NCBI GenBank assembly: GCA_007258455.2 | Contig: VDFB02373365.1 | Location: forward strand, 224,077,503-224,141,502 | Reading direction: 5' to 3' | DNA from: Sequoia sempervirens | Lineage: Eukaryota > Streptophyta > Pinopsida > Cupressales > Cupressaceae | DNA: 64,000 bases | Shown here: in pieces, positions 1 to 12,130 of the stretch | Position numbering within the stretch: position 1 is the stretch's first letter | Layout: each line of letters opens with the position of its first letter | Translations under genes and position numbers: made by a program | The notes under the pieces: model-generated | Told to the model about the DNA's origin: nothing | Database searches by the model: none | Seen by the model: only the letters and a program-made list of their open reading frames with translations

Positions 1-1032
1 CTGCTTATGCATGGATTATACTTCAATGCTTTGATCTCTATCATAGCATGTTTCACACTATTATGTACTCTTTGAATGCACAATGCTTATCTGATTTGAC
101 TACTAAAGATCTTGATGAAGTGTTATCCTTCTTGGGTAGTGTGATCTTGTAAGATACTCATCACGCCTGCACTATGCAGCTCACTTGGGTATGATTTCTC
201 TATTTACTTTCCACTATCATTACACATGATGCATGGATTATAACATTTATGATTGTACTTCTCATACCATGTTCTTTGTACTCGGAGACAACACCTTGAT
301 ATGATGACTTGATCCTATACTCCATTCGCCTTGTGCTACTCCATGTAACTCATGATAGATCCTAATAGGTCTTGGTATCTCCTATACTATGTGATTATCC
401 ATAATTGAACTTGATGCATTTGTGCTTTAGTCTTCATATTTCTCCTGTCAAAGGCCTCAAATTATACACCATTTGATTTATGTTGTACCAACATTGGTTT
501 ATTGGGTTCCATGTGCCAATCCTGTTGTGTATTTTCACCATTATCACAACAATCATCTATTTCTTGGGAAGAGACAAACTATTTTCATCTTTGAATGATT
601 GTTGTCCTTGTTCCTGTTTCCTTCTTCACTGACCCTTGAAAATGATGACAATGAAATTACAACTCATATCACTGTTTAATCTTGACTTTGGATCCACTTA
701 AGAAGATTGAAAGACATATCCAGTAGAGTAAGATTTCCAAGAAGAAATGTCTGCCCCTTTGATCAACATAATGGCAGCCTATTGTTTGGTTCATTGTGAA
801 AATATGAAGAATAAAATTTCTTGACAATTCACACAATTCTATTGCATCTTTTGAATATGATAATGAAAGTTGATCAACTGGTATGATTCCATATTGATTT
901 AATACATCAAGAATAGGTTTATAATTAATTTGATAAAGTTGATCAATTTCCTATCGCTCCTAAACACAAGAGGGAAGCATGCTGGGCTCAACCCTCATGG
1001 GAGCCACATTTTACTCCACATGCTAATCAACT
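1..1032 (-). mobile_element. T3 left (3') LTR, distal piece
   Basis: This stretch aligns base for base with 30,571-31,597, inside the right LTR of T3. The match stops near 1,024, just before T1 begins at 1,033, and resumes after T1 at about 9,871. It is therefore the part of T3's left LTR lying left of the T1 insertion. The start of this LTR is off the window; by comparison with the right LTR about 2.5 kb is missing. No coding capacity is seen. Confidence 0.8.
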
Positions 1033-2603
1033 TGGAAACAAAGATTTTGGCAAACCAAAATGCTTGATGGTCCTTCTAGGGTTTTTCACCTAAAAGGAGA
1101 TAAGATTAGGTGCCAAAATGCAATGTTCACATTCAAGGATTGATGTGATTGTGGTGAAATGTGCCTAGATGAGATAAAATAAATGAAAAGAACTAATGAA
1201 ATAGATCAATTATTGAATGTAAACTAGGAAATGGAAAGTGTTTGAAAGCACAGTGTTGCATGCAAACATGAACTAGAAACATGAACAAATGCAAACAAAA
1301 TTGAATGAAACTAAATGGGGTCTACTTGGAAACTGAAAGTAGATCTGGAAAGGTTCTAGAATGCTACAAAATTTAATGTTGATGCCCACTGGGACTCATT
1401 TTCCATAGATGGTGAATTAGTCTTGCTTTTGGTAAAATTTGTTGGAACAGGTTTCAAGATGTCAGGAACTCAGAACTTCAGAAAACTCTTTTTCCAGCCT
1501 GGTAGTGTGACTCATTCACTATAGATGGTGAATCAGTCCACTTAATAAAAGTCAAAGGTCAACTCTATGTGTCTTGATCTTTACTTTTCTGCTTGTCGGG
1601 TTGCCAGATCTGAATCTGCAGAAAATAGGCTGAAAAGGGTCTTCAAGCTCCAATTAGGGTTATGTTAACTATGATGACTTAGATGAATTATTGACCACTT
1701 TTCAACACATTTCTCTTTGAGAAATATACCTATAAGACATGCAAACACACATGCAAAGAGGGGAAAAATGGTTAAGGGTTAGAGTATAGGGGTTTTCCTT
1801 GGTCAAACCCCACTTTGGTAATCAAACCCTTGATAATGAAATGAAATAAGAAAGAAATGATGAACACATAACATGCAAATTTCATAGACTCACCAAACCC
1901 TTGTTGTTGAAGTCTGAAGATATGTCAATGGCTGCTCCAAGATGTTTGATAATTGCTTGATTGAATGATGCTATGATGCTTGAATGCTTAGATGGATTGA
2001 ATGCAAGAATGGATACTTGGATGAACCAGGGTAAAATGAATAAAAAATCTTGTATTTATACACAAGTATGCCCTAATTTCCCAAAAATACATCACAGACT
2101 AACCTTAGGTCTTTAGGAATAAAAACCCGCTAGTAATTTAAGTTTATTTTGATTTTTGTGCCAAGAGGGACTCATTTGCCACCCTAGGTGAGTGGGTCCC
2201 ACTCAATGTATGTGAGTGGGTGTCAAAAATTATATTGTATTTAATGATGTTTGTTGGGTTTGTACTAAAAAATACACTTAATTAAGTCATGTAAGTGCAT
2301 AAAGGGTCCAAATAAAGCATAAGAAAGGTGTATTTGTTGACGACAATCCTAGGGAAGTGTGAAAGTTTGTTACAAGACTTTACCACACTTTAAAATAAGA
2401 CTTGGTAAGTGATAAAAATAGTGTATGTAGGTGAATTATAATAAGAAGAGTCTAGAAAAGTGTGAAAATGTATCACAACACTTCACAACACCTTTACAAG
2501 ACATCATAAAGTCTTAATGATTCATAAGGATTCAAGACCGAATCTGAATATGTGGGCCATATTACAACATTAAATCAAGGTAAAATCAAGACAAATAATC
2601 ACA
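1033..2603 (-). repeat. T1 3' LTR (left copy)
   Basis: Direct repeat of 8,294-9,874. It begins TGGAAAC, where the other copy begins TGTAAAC. It ends in CA around 2,601-2,603, where the two copies diverge after a shared CACAAGGAG. The exact last base is uncertain by 2 to 9 positions because those bases also occur in the right flank. Confidence 0.85.
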
Positions 2604-2947
2604 AGGAGGGATAAAACAAGAAAAAGTAAAAGGGTTACTTTTTCTGTGTCCATAGTTAGCCCCCACTTTAGTGAGAGGATGAACTTGCTTCAAACTCACA
2701 CTAAAGTAGCTGAACACACAATCAAGAGGGATCCAAATGCATTAATTCTTGGTAAGATGAGACAACATAAATCAAGAGGGATGATCAAGTCCCCAGGATC
2801 AAGATCCCATGCCAAATCAATCATAAGCACAAAGGAAAACACATGACAGTGATGAAAAAGAATGAAAGAAATTCAGATCAAGCTTTGATCGTCTATCCAA
2901 CTCGTTGTGGATTAGATCTAGGATATTTATTTGGAACAAGAAATGTG

Positions 2948-3056
2948 TACTCACTTTGGGGTGACGAAACTCATGGTTGTCCACCAGGTGAGAAGGCCCA
3001 AATATACTCACTCTGGGGCCACAAAACTTATGGTTGTTCATGGGGTGAGAAGGCCT
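2948..3056. repeat. 57-bp tandem duplication
   Basis: Two copies start at 2,948 and 3,005. Both read TACTCACT, a GGGG run, ACAAAACT or ACGAAACT, TGGTTGT, then GGTGAGAAGGCC. The period of 57 is a multiple of three, but no protein is evident. Confidence 0.7.
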
Positions 3057-3803
3057 GAAAGCTAAGAAACATACAGTCATGGTTGGTATGCACTCACACA
3101 CAAGCAGGTGGCTATGGGGAAAAGTCATGCCTCATAATGGGCTTTCCCACTCAACCATATCAAAATTTTACCTCTTGATAACTTTAATAAGGCACCACAA
3201 AGGAAAAATGTCATTTCATGCTTCATGAGACAAGGAAAGCTTTGTATACTTAGAACTCATTCACAACTTAGGGGATGTAGTGCATCACATCAGGCCACTA
3301 AGAGGAATGTAATATGCTAAGATAGATCATGCTTATGAAGGACATCACACCCAATGTCATCCACAAAGTGAAAAATGCATCGTATGAAGTAACAAGGCTA
3401 CACTAAGAACCAAGAAAAAGAAAAATGCAAATGAATAATGCCAATGTATGCCCCCACTTTAAAGGAATTTCTACACACTGTTCTGTGAGCAATTACTTTA
3501 AAGTAGTGAATGAAAAATGCAAAAAAAAACAAGACATGAAAGCCAACTTGGAAAGCCCCTATGCCAAGTCATATGTTTTCGAGTAAGGCTACGTCATGTA
3601 AAGGAAAATGAACAAAAGAAAGAGGGGTTTCCCCCAAAAAGGAACACACCAAACACAAAAGGAATCTATGGATTTTGGGTTAGTATGTTCATTTCTATAA
3701 TGTTTTGATTAAAGAGCTCAGAACTGTCATCATTCTCCAAATACATAGAACTGGAAGAATGACACAAAGAGAGTGAAAACAAAAGAAAAATAAAATCCAT
3801 TTT

Positions 3804-4400
3804 GGGTCAACATGGAAGAGACATAGGGCATATCGATGCTTTTCATCATCCCTAAAAGGAAAAAAAAAGCTAAAACAAAATGAAAATGAATTTTTTTTGG
3901 GGTCAATATGAGAGAGACATTGCAGTCTCAATGCCTTGCGTCATCCCCAAAAGGAAAACACAAAACAAAAGCAAAAAAAGAAAAGTAAAAGGACCGATTG
4001 GGTCAACATGGAAGAGACATATGCACGTCTCAATGGTTTGCATCATCCTCAAAATGAAAACACAAAACAAAAGTGAAATGGAAAAGTAAAAGGACCGATT
4101 GGGTCAACATGGAAGAGACATAAGGGTCTCTCAATGCTATGCGTCATCCCCAAAAGGAAAACACAAAACAAAAACAAAAAAGAATAGTAAAAGGACCGAT
4201 TGGATCAACATGAAAGAGACATAAGGGAATCTCAATGCTTTGCATCATCCCCAAAATGAAAACACAACAAAAGTGAAAAAGAAAAGTAAAAGGACTGAGT
4301 GGGTCAACATGGAAGAGACATAAGGGCATCTCAACATTTTGTGTCATCCCCAAAAGGAAAACACAAAACAAAAGTGAAATAGAAAGGAAATGTACAACAT
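3804..4400. repeat. About 100-bp tandem repeat, six copies
   Basis: Copies begin at about 3,804, 3,900, 4,000, 4,101, 4,202 and 4,301, each with GGGTCAACATGGAAGAGACA or a near variant. Each continues with CTCAATGCTTTGCGTCATCC, then CCCAAAAGGAAAACAC and an A-rich run. The array lies in the 3' untranslated part of T1. Tat/Ogre-type plant retrotransposons are known for variable tandem repeats at this place. Confidence 0.85.
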
Positions 4401-4870
4401 ATAGAAGAATGGAGGTACAAATAGAGGAAGTGTATAAAGAGAGAGAGAACATAAAACATCATGTCACAGGGGAAAATGATACGCACATGCAAGAAAAAGA
4501 AAAGAAAATGAAAAAGACTAGTAAGGTAGATGCAAGTCAACCGATGAGCAAGTCATCCACCTCCCAATCATGTTCAGTGTATTGCAAGGGTAGTTGAATA
4601 TCCAAAGGGACAATTACAAGTGCATAACTAGGGGAAGTACTAGGTTCTACACTTGTAGGATATTTTTCATTTAAGCTCATGGAAGAGGAAAATAATATAT
4701 TGAAATCATTATGCACCTCTCTTCTATTCTAGAGATCTCATCATTGTCATCCGGATTAATCATGACCAGAGGATGGATGGTAATTTCCAATGAAGGGTGT
4801 ATCAGGAGTTATGGTTGTATTAGATCTTTTTGTTGTGATTGGGGAGGAGGGTTGTTAGGCAGTGCTTTTG

Positions 4871-5839
4871 TCAAAGGCAAATGTTTATTTTCATTGTTTT
4901 CTTTAATTGACAATTAAGGAGACGATGTCGATGCCTACATTCCTGAGCACCTCGGTTTCTTTTTATTATATTTTGAAGTTGTGTTGGTGTAAGACCAAGT
5001 TGATCCACCATAGGCTCCTTTTCTTCCCAAAGGGGAGGAACAAAAGGAACCACGGGAGGTGATTCAATCACTTTTTCTTTTACTTTATAGACTTGTTTTA
5101 TGTGAGGGGGCATGATGGGGTTGGTTTCATTATCTCTTGGACGTTTGGATGAGGATGGTGAAGTCTTTATTTTTGGTTGATATGGAGTTGGTGGTTCAAG
5201 TTTAGGTTGAAGCATTGTCTCATCGAGGATGGGAGTGAAAAAGTGGATGGGGATTGGTTGCGGAGGGACAATTTGACAATTTTCTTGGCTTTAAAAATTT
5301 GATAAGCAATGAAAAAGAAATTTTTGTGATGTGTTATGGGTTCCATGGGCTCTGGCCAAAAGGATTCTAAGGAGAAGTTTCCTTTAGAATACAAAGGGTT
5401 AAAGCCACTATGGTGAACAATGAATATGTCATTGTCATGCAAAAACTTTAAACATTTGTTTATGACTAAAGGAACAACTTTCATTGAGCGAAACCATGGA
5501 TGGCCAAGCTGCAAACAAAATTGATCCAATTGTGGAATGATAGAGATTGTAACATCCAGTGTTTTAGGTACTATTTGTAATGGAAGAATGATCGATCCTA
5601 TTGTAGGGAATGTAAAACCATTGTGTTGATCCATGCTCATGGTTTGTCATAAATATCTTGATAAAGATCATGTAATACCAAAATTCCTCAATGATCACAT
5701 TCTCGCCATAGGCGAGATCTATGAGTATCCCATTAGTGGGTTTATCATAAATATGACCAACTATGTAAAGAGGACCATCAAGAAGATTAAGAAGAATATC
5801 CTTAGAAGAGAACGTAATATCAAGAGATTTCTTGGGTTG
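4871..5839 (-). pseudogene. pro: T1 aspartic protease (broken)
   Basis: This is the C-terminal part of a gag-protease polyprotein. The active-site region reads GILIDLAYGENVI near 5,697-5,735, where related plant elements have an Asp followed by a small-residue turn. Downstream is the flap-side motif LQLGHPWFRSMK (about 5,475-5,525), a variant of the LGRPWIHAMK found in T4. The tail (5,215-4,871) is proline- and lysine-rich. A frameshift lies near 5,640, and the frame is separated from gag by an in-frame TGA at about 5,837. The protein would process the gag polyprotein. Nothing resembling RT follows. The family assignment is firm, but the catalytic motif is degraded and the copy is not functional. 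Confidence 0.75.
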
Positions 5840-7807
5840 TCACTTACAAGGGATAATGTCTATCGCTCCTACCAAGTCATCTATAGGATTAATAGAAGTG
5901 GAATGTGGAATAGGATCAGGATGTTCAATAGTTTTATTAACAATCATCACATCATTATTTGGAGTTTCACTCACTTTGAAAAATGACATAGTATGTTTGG
6001 GTATCGGATTAGTAAAAAATTGCAAATTTTGATTGGGTGGGGAAACAGATGGATTGCCTTTAACATTAATATTTGAAATGGATAGATGGCCAGAATCAAT
6101 GAGGTCTTGTACTATGTGTTTAAGATGCTTACATTGTTCTATATCATGTCCATTTTGTCTATGATAATGGAAATAAGCGTTGGGTTGAAAGGTTGGAGGA
6201 AAAGGTTTAGTTGGATCCAATGGTTTAATAGTAGGTAAAGTAATCACTTGGTGCTGCAATAGTTGGGTCATGGTGTTATGAAGAGTATTTGGTAAAGGTG
6301 TAAACTGTCTCTTTGGATTGCCATAAGTAAAAGGTATCACAACTTTAACAACTGTTACTTGGTTGTTGATGGGTTGAGGGGGTTGTTGGGGAGGGGGGTT
6401 GATGTGTAAAAATCCTTTGTTTGGTTTTTGAAATAGTTGTGAATTGTTTGAAGTGCTAGGTTTAGATTTTTCAATTCGATTAGTAGTGGACTTGGCATCA
6501 TGACTACTAATTGAATTGTGATAGTCACAAAGGGCTATACATAGATGCATGAAAGAGGGAAATTTCATCATGGTCAATTTATCTTGGATGTGATTTTATA
6601 GTTTTTCAATAAACATCTTTTGGAGATGTGGATCAGGAACCTTGACATTGATTTGGGCATATAGTGACTAATAGTGTGAGATGAAATCGGTTACTTTTTC
6701 GTCCACATTTTGTTTACATCTCATTAGATCATCCAATGTATTTTTGGGAGTCATGTGCACTTGAAAATGATTTATGAAGGCATCAATTAGTTCATTGAAT
6801 GAACGAATTGAATTATTTGGTAGGTTTGAAAACCACTCAAAGGTAGTGTCCTTTAAGTTCCTAGGAAACAATTTGGCCAATAGTTTATCATCAAGAACAA
6901 AGTCACTGCATAAGGCTATGTAAGCATTAACATGATTAGTAGGATCACCCTTCCCTCCATAATTCTCAAATTTAGGTATATCAATTCCTTGTGGCATCAG
7001 TGTTCTTAATATTTCTAAAGATAATGGGCTGCTACAGACATAATAGGTGGGTGGAGCATTTTGACTTTGGCTTATGGTGGATATTTGTTGTTGTGTGGAG
7101 GAAACGGTTTGGAAAAGTTGCATGATGAGAGGGTCAGTGTAAGTGACATGAGGTGGAAGAGATAGTGGTGATGAAGTGTATTTAGTGGTAGGGAAAGTGA
7201 ATGGAATGCTAATAGGTGGTATGATGGAAGAGTAGAAAAAATTTGATGCCACAGAAGAATTAGGAATGCTAGTAGGAATTGTCGAGGAAGGAATCACATT
7301 GCTAACCTGTTGCATTGTGGTTGTGACTTGGGGAGTGGTATAGGTAGGTATGGATGCTATAGTTGAAGGGGGAGGAATGTAAGGTCCTCCATGGCTAACC
7401 ACAATGTTTTCTGGTTGAGATTGACTAGAGGTGGAAGGAATGTGTTTATGGTATATCTCAACAATTTTTTTAATAACATCTAACCCTTCATTACATTCAA
7501 GTAGACGATGGATTTTGTCTATAGCAGGAATTGCGGTGGTTGAAATTTTTTGTTGAAAATGTGCTAGATCCTCATGAATGTTAATGATTTTCGCTTGCAG
7601 AACATGATCGTTTTGTGTGTCAACTTGCATGTTATGGGAAAGGAAATTATTGCTAAAGGTGGGATCCATGCCTAATGCACTATTATCAACACTAGGAGTA
7701 GTAGCTCGAGACAACCCAAGGTCCACAACGAGTGTGTTATTGCAGGATGCCATGAGTTGGGAACTTCTTCTCACTAAAGTATTATCAGTAGGGCACCAAA
7801 CACTCAT
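5840..7807 (-). pseudogene. gag: T1 gag polyprotein (two in-frame stops)
   Basis: A reading frame of about 655 codons begins at ATG 7,807. The N-terminal half is rich in Ser, Thr, Pro and Gln. The capsid-like Retrotrans_gag core covers roughly residues 275-380, with KLFPRNLKDTTFEWFSNL and FNELIDAFINHF. Two stops (about 6,668 and 6,610) interrupt the same frame, which then continues to a nucleocapsid-type motif YHRQNGHDIEQC near 6,150; the usual first Cys of that knuckle is Phe here. The protein would package element RNA in cytoplasmic particles. The ATG lies about 490 bases from the 5' LTR, a normal leader length. Stops of the CAG-to-TAG kind fit methylation decay. Confident as gag, and clearly inactive. 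Confidence 0.85.
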
Positions 7808-8293
7808 ACAAGGGCTACTAAAGGTGGGGTGGATTCAAATGAAATGCAAAATAGGAGTAATAAAATGCTAATAACAAAATTTTTGGAAACTATAACAGAT
7901 ATGTAATAATAGAAAATAGAAATGCAGAAAATGCTGAGAACATGCCAGAAAATGCAGTTTAGAATGTGCAGCTGGACTAATTCGCCCAGGGTGGCGAATG
8001 AGTCCAAGGATGATTTTTTTTTTGAGTTTTTTTTTTCAAAAATTTGAAATGCAATTTGATGTGTTTCAGATTGTGTTATGCAAAATTATGATGCAGATGT
8101 AGAAATGAAATGTTTTTAAATGATTTGAAATTCAAAAATGAAAGCTATATGATGTTTTCACTAATGCAATTTTTGAAAACCCTAGGATGCAAAACAATGC
8201 AAAACCTAATGCAATGTTGATGAAAACTAAACCTAGGATGCAAATGCACTTGAAATCAGAAGTAAAAATGCTCCAAAGTCGGGTTCACAAAAA
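7808..8293 (-). other. T1 leader and possible primer site
   Basis: Untranslated leader between the 5' LTR and gag. Read on the minus strand, the bases next to the LTR are TTTTTGTGAACCCGAC. A primer-binding site should be here, but I cannot match it to a tRNA 3' end with confidence. The rest is A/T-rich with no feature. Confidence 0.45.
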
Positions 8294-9874
8294 TGTAAAC
8301 AAAGATTTTGGCAAACCAAAATGCTTTATGCTCCTTCTAAGGTTTTTCACCTAAAAGTAGATAATATTAGGTGCCAAAATGCAATGTTCACATTCAAGGA
8401 TTGATGTGATGTGGGTGCAATGTGCCTAGATGAGATAAACTAAATTCAAAGAAAAAATGAAATAGATCAGTTATTGAATGTAAAGTAGGAAATACAAAGT
8501 GTTGGAAAATACAATGTTGTATGCAAACATGAACTAGAAACATAAACAAATGCAAACAAAATTGAATGAAAATGAATGGGGTGCACTTGGAAACTGAAAG
8601 TAGATCTAGGAAGGTTCTAGAATGTTGTAGAATTCAATGTTGATGCCCACTGGGACTCATTCTCCACAAATGGTGAATCAGTCTTGCTTCTAGTAAAATC
8701 TACCAAAATAGGTTTTGGGATGTCGGGAACTTAGAACTTCAGAAAACTCTTTTTCCAGCCTGACAGTGGGACTCATTCACCACAAATGGAAAATCAGTCC
8801 ACCTACAAAAATCTGCAAAGTCAAAGGTCAACTTTGTGGGTCCTGGTCTATACTTTTCTACTTGTTGGTTTGCCAGATCTAAATCTACAGAAAACGGGCT
8901 AAAAAGGGTCTTCAAGCTCCAATTATGGTTATGTTGACTATGATGACTTAGATGACTTATTGACCACTTTTCAACACCTATCTCTTTGAAAAATCTACCT
9001 AAAAGACTTGCAAACACACATGCAAAGAAGGGAAAAATGGTTAAGGGTTAGAGTATAGGGGTTTGCCTTGGTCAAACCCCACTTTGGTAATCAAACTCTT
9101 GATAATGAAATGAAATAAGAAAGGAATAATGAAAAAATAACATGCAAATGTCATAGACTCACCAAACCCTTGTTGTTGAATTCTGAAGATATGTCAATGG
9201 ATGCTCCAAGATGTTTGATAATTGCTTGATTGAATGATGCTATGACGCTTGAATGCTTAGATGGATTTAATGCAAGAATGAATACTTGGATGAATTAGGG
9301 TAAAATGAATAGAAAACCATGTATTTATACACAACTATTCCCTAATTTCCTAAAAATATAATATCACAAGCCAACCTTAGGTCTTTAGGAATAAAACTTG
9401 CCAGTAATTTAAGTTTATTTTTATTTTTGTGCCAAGAGGGACCCATTCGCCACTCTGGGTGAATGGTTCCCACTCAAGGCATGTAAGTGGGTGTCAAAAA
9501 TTATATTGTATTTAATGATGTTTGTTGGGTTTGTACTAAAAAATACACTTAATTAATGCTTGTAAGTGCATAAAGGGGCCAAATACAACATAAGAAAGGT
9601 GTATTTGTTGACGAAAATCCTAGAGAAGCATGAAAGTTTGTTACAAGACTTTACAAGACTTTAAAATAAGGCTTAGTAAGTGATAAAAAGAGGGTATGTA
9701 GGTGAATTATAAGAAGAAGAGTCTAGAAAAGTGTGAAAATGTATCATGACACTTCACAACACCTTTATAAGACATCATAGAGTCTTAATGATTCATAAAG
9801 ATTCAAGAACTAATGTGAATATATGGGCCATATTACAACATTAAATCAAGGTAAAATCAAGCCAAATAAGCACA
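8294..9874 (-). repeat. T1 5' LTR (right copy)
   Basis: Second copy of the 1,033-2,603 repeat, running from TG at 8,294 to CA at 9,872-9,874. Because gag reads leftwards from 7,807, this is the 5' LTR and should carry the promoter. I did not find a clear TATA box. An open frame at 8,739-9,017 inside it has no recognised similarity. Confidence 0.85.
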
Positions 9875-10483
9875 AGGAGCAAACATGTTAGATAAATAGA
9901 GCATATGATAGGTGTGTTTGGTAACTCTTTTGTTTTCTTCATCTATGATATGCTAGCTATTTTAATGTTTATGAAGATCAGATTATATGTTTATGGATGT
10001 TTGCACATATTTTGACTAGTGATCCTTCATTGCTCTATCAACACTCTTCTTACAGATGCAGGGAACTTTGGAGAAGTAGGGGAAAACAACTAATGGAGGC
10101 TAGATTGATAGGAGGACTAAAGCTAATGTAGGGAAACTCGATCGAGATTTTTCATTCTAGCAATGACAAGTCCCCTTTCTCTTTATGTGCATTCTTTCTT
10201 TATTTGTAAATGTATAGTTTTTTCTTTATATGCATTAAAATAGTCAGTCCTTTGGCTTGTGAGGGACACTATACACTTGTCATTATCAATAAATACTACA
10301 TTTTTGGAAATATTGTGCACTTTTTCCTATGTTATATCCATCTACATAAGGCAATATAGTATTGTAGTATTTTGATACTTCTTTATGCACATGAATGTGA
10401 CATAGCAGAGTTAAAATGTACCTTCTTTTCACTTGTAAAATATAAACACTACCTATTTGGGCTAGTAGAAAAAATAGGTAACA
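9875..10483 (-). mobile_element. T3 left (3') LTR, proximal piece
   Basis: Continuation of T3's left LTR after the T1 insertion. It aligns with 31,645-32,259 throughout and both copies end at AATAGGTAACA, after which they diverge completely. In the minus orientation this is the TGTTACC start of the LTR. I counted roughly 57 differences over about 615 bases (about 9%). Open frames here on both strands recur at 31,986-32,397 and are LTR noise. Confidence 0.85.
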
Positions 10484-10781
10484 CTTATGACAACATTTGC
10501 TATATGTTTTCCTGCTAAACATCCTAACTAGTTGCCTAAATCCTATACATTGGGTATTGAGTCGACACAACTTAAAAACATTCTTGTACGTTGTTGTAAC
10601 TCACTAGATTAGTACATGATACCTTGGAAACTTATTCAAAACACACCAAAAATCTCAAAGAAAAATAACTAATTGTGCAAGATAACACTTAGAGGAATGA
10701 AAAACTTGCATTTAAACTAATGTGCAACAACACTTAAAGGAAATAAAAACCCAAACTAACTTGTACAAGTTAGATCATACC
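10484..10781 (-). other. T3 3' untranslated region
   Basis: A short noncoding stretch between the end of the integrase frame and the LTR. A polypurine tract would be expected beside 10,484 on the minus strand but none is clear; the nearest purine-rich word is AGCAGGAAAA near 10,505. Nothing else is seen. Confidence 0.5.
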
Positions 10782-12130
10782 TCAAAAATAAAGTTTGAGG
10801 TGTATCCCATTGACTGGGATAGGAAGAGATTCTCCATCCATTTTTGACAATTGAAAAGCATTGTGCTCCTTGCACTCAGTATTGAGAAATGGGCCACTCC
10901 ACATACTATCAAACTTAGTCTTCTTTCCTAGCCTACTCTTTAACTCATCCCACTTAAGTACATCTCCTTCTTTAAACACCCTGGGTGTTGCTTTCTTATA
11001 AAAAACTCTCTTTGTTTGGAGTTGATGCAACTCCATTATTTTCATGGCTTTATCCCTTGTTTCTTCTAGCTCCATGAGTTGTGCATATCTGATAGCCATT
11101 GGATCCTCCTTTTCAAACATTTCAAGTTGATTCATAATATCAAGAGCAGTATGCTCAACAGATAAAGGAAACCTTGCCTCCTTACCATACACCAACATAT
11201 AAGGGGAATTTCCAATGGGTCTTTTTGGAGTTATTCTATCTTCCCACAAGCCATATTTCAACTTGGTGTGCCAGGTTCTCTAGTTATCCTCAAAAATCCT
11301 TTTGATAATTCTGATCAAATTCTTGTTAGTTGATTCTACCAAACCATTACCTTGTGGATAATAGTTTGATGATGTATTTAGGTGAATACCATTCTTAACA
11401 ACCCAATCACTTACTCTCAATATAAAAAATGCTAAAGAATTATTTGAAATGATTGATTCAGGTACTCCAAATTTGGTTACCAAATCATCATAAAAAATTA
11501 ACACAACACTTTCATTGGCTTCTTTCAAAGCCACAACTTCAGTCCATCTTGTAAAGCAATTGGTTGCAGTAAGTACCCACCTATGACCTACACTTGAAGG
11601 TGGGTTAATGGCACCTATGAAATCAATGCCCCATCTCATGAAGGGCTACTCCACTTGAATTAGCTGCAAGGGTAAAGCTGATAGCCCTTTTTTGCCTACA
11701 AAAATGGCACATTTCACACATTTTCTTGCCCAAGCATGGGCATCCTTAAACAAGCTTGGCCAATAATAAACATCTCTCATTATTTTCCATGCAGTGGTTC
11801 TTGGGGAAAAATGACCCCCAGTAGTTCTATCATGGAACTTATGAAGCACTTTATCCACTTGATCATGATCAATACACCTTAACAACACACCATTAAGGTA
11901 TTTTCTGAAAAGAATATTACCAACCAGCACATAGGGGATGGATTGTAGTCTAAAATATCTCCTTTTAGCCTTATCTAAACCTGGTGGACACTCACCAATT
12001 TTCAAGAAATGAGTCATATCTTGTACCCAACCTGCACTTGTTGTTGGTGCATCAATTGTAGGTTCATCAACAAAAACCAGATCCGACTTTGTCTCTGCCT
12101 TTTCCTCACTTCCAAACCATGTATCTAGTT
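10782..12130 (-). pseudogene. pol: T3 integrase (broken)
   Basis: Domain order on the minus strand starts with an HHCC zinc finger (FHDRTTGGHFSP, then YYWP and CVKC) at about 11,860-11,690. The catalytic core follows at about 11,640-11,280, with RWGIDFIGAINPP giving the first Asp and PQGNGLVESTN the Glu. The second Asp region reads SIISNNSLAF, so Asp has become Asn. The C-terminal part (11,261-10,782) has KEGDVLKWDE and a degenerate GPF-type SGPFLN module. A stop separates finger and core at about 11,646, and another lies at 11,280. The enzyme would insert element cDNA into nuclear DNA. No chromodomain is seen, which agrees with a Tat-like rather than chromoviral lineage. Inactive as it stands. 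Confidence 0.85.

Larger units (their letters stand above)
2604..4870 (-). other. T1 3' untranslated region
   Basis: This is noncoding sequence between the protease and the 3' LTR. It is purine-rich on the plus strand and contains a 57-bp duplication and a six-copy array of about 100 bp. Several small open frames on both strands fall in repeat units and match no family I recognise. No convincing polypurine tract is seen next to the LTR on the minus strand. Confidence 0.6.
1033..9874 (-). mobile_element. T1: gag-protease LTR retrotransposon, no polymerase
   Basis: Two direct repeats of about 1.57 kb (1,033-2,603 and 8,294-9,874) bound an interior read on the minus strand. The LTRs start with TG and end with CA. 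The interior encodes gag (7,807-5,840) and a Tat-like aspartic protease (about 5,839-4,871). No RT, RNase H or integrase is visible, so this is a non-autonomous element by content. Between protease and the 3' LTR lie 2.3 kb with two tandem repeat blocks. It is inserted in the left LTR of T3; the uninterrupted paralogue is at about 31,597-31,643. No clean 5-bp duplication is seen, and about 45 bases of target present in the paralogue are missing. By eye the LTRs differ at about 10% over their first 400 bases. Confidence 0.85.

Noticed and set aside
3695..4540. Cys/Phe-rich minus-strand open frames in the T1 3' region
   Set aside because: Each is a translation of the 100-bp tandem array and its A-rich linkers; the composition explains them fully.
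8274..8293. GTCGGGTTCAC resembling a tRNA T-arm
   Set aside because: It is a short isolated match beside T1's LTR where a primer site is expected; no tRNA fold surrounds it.
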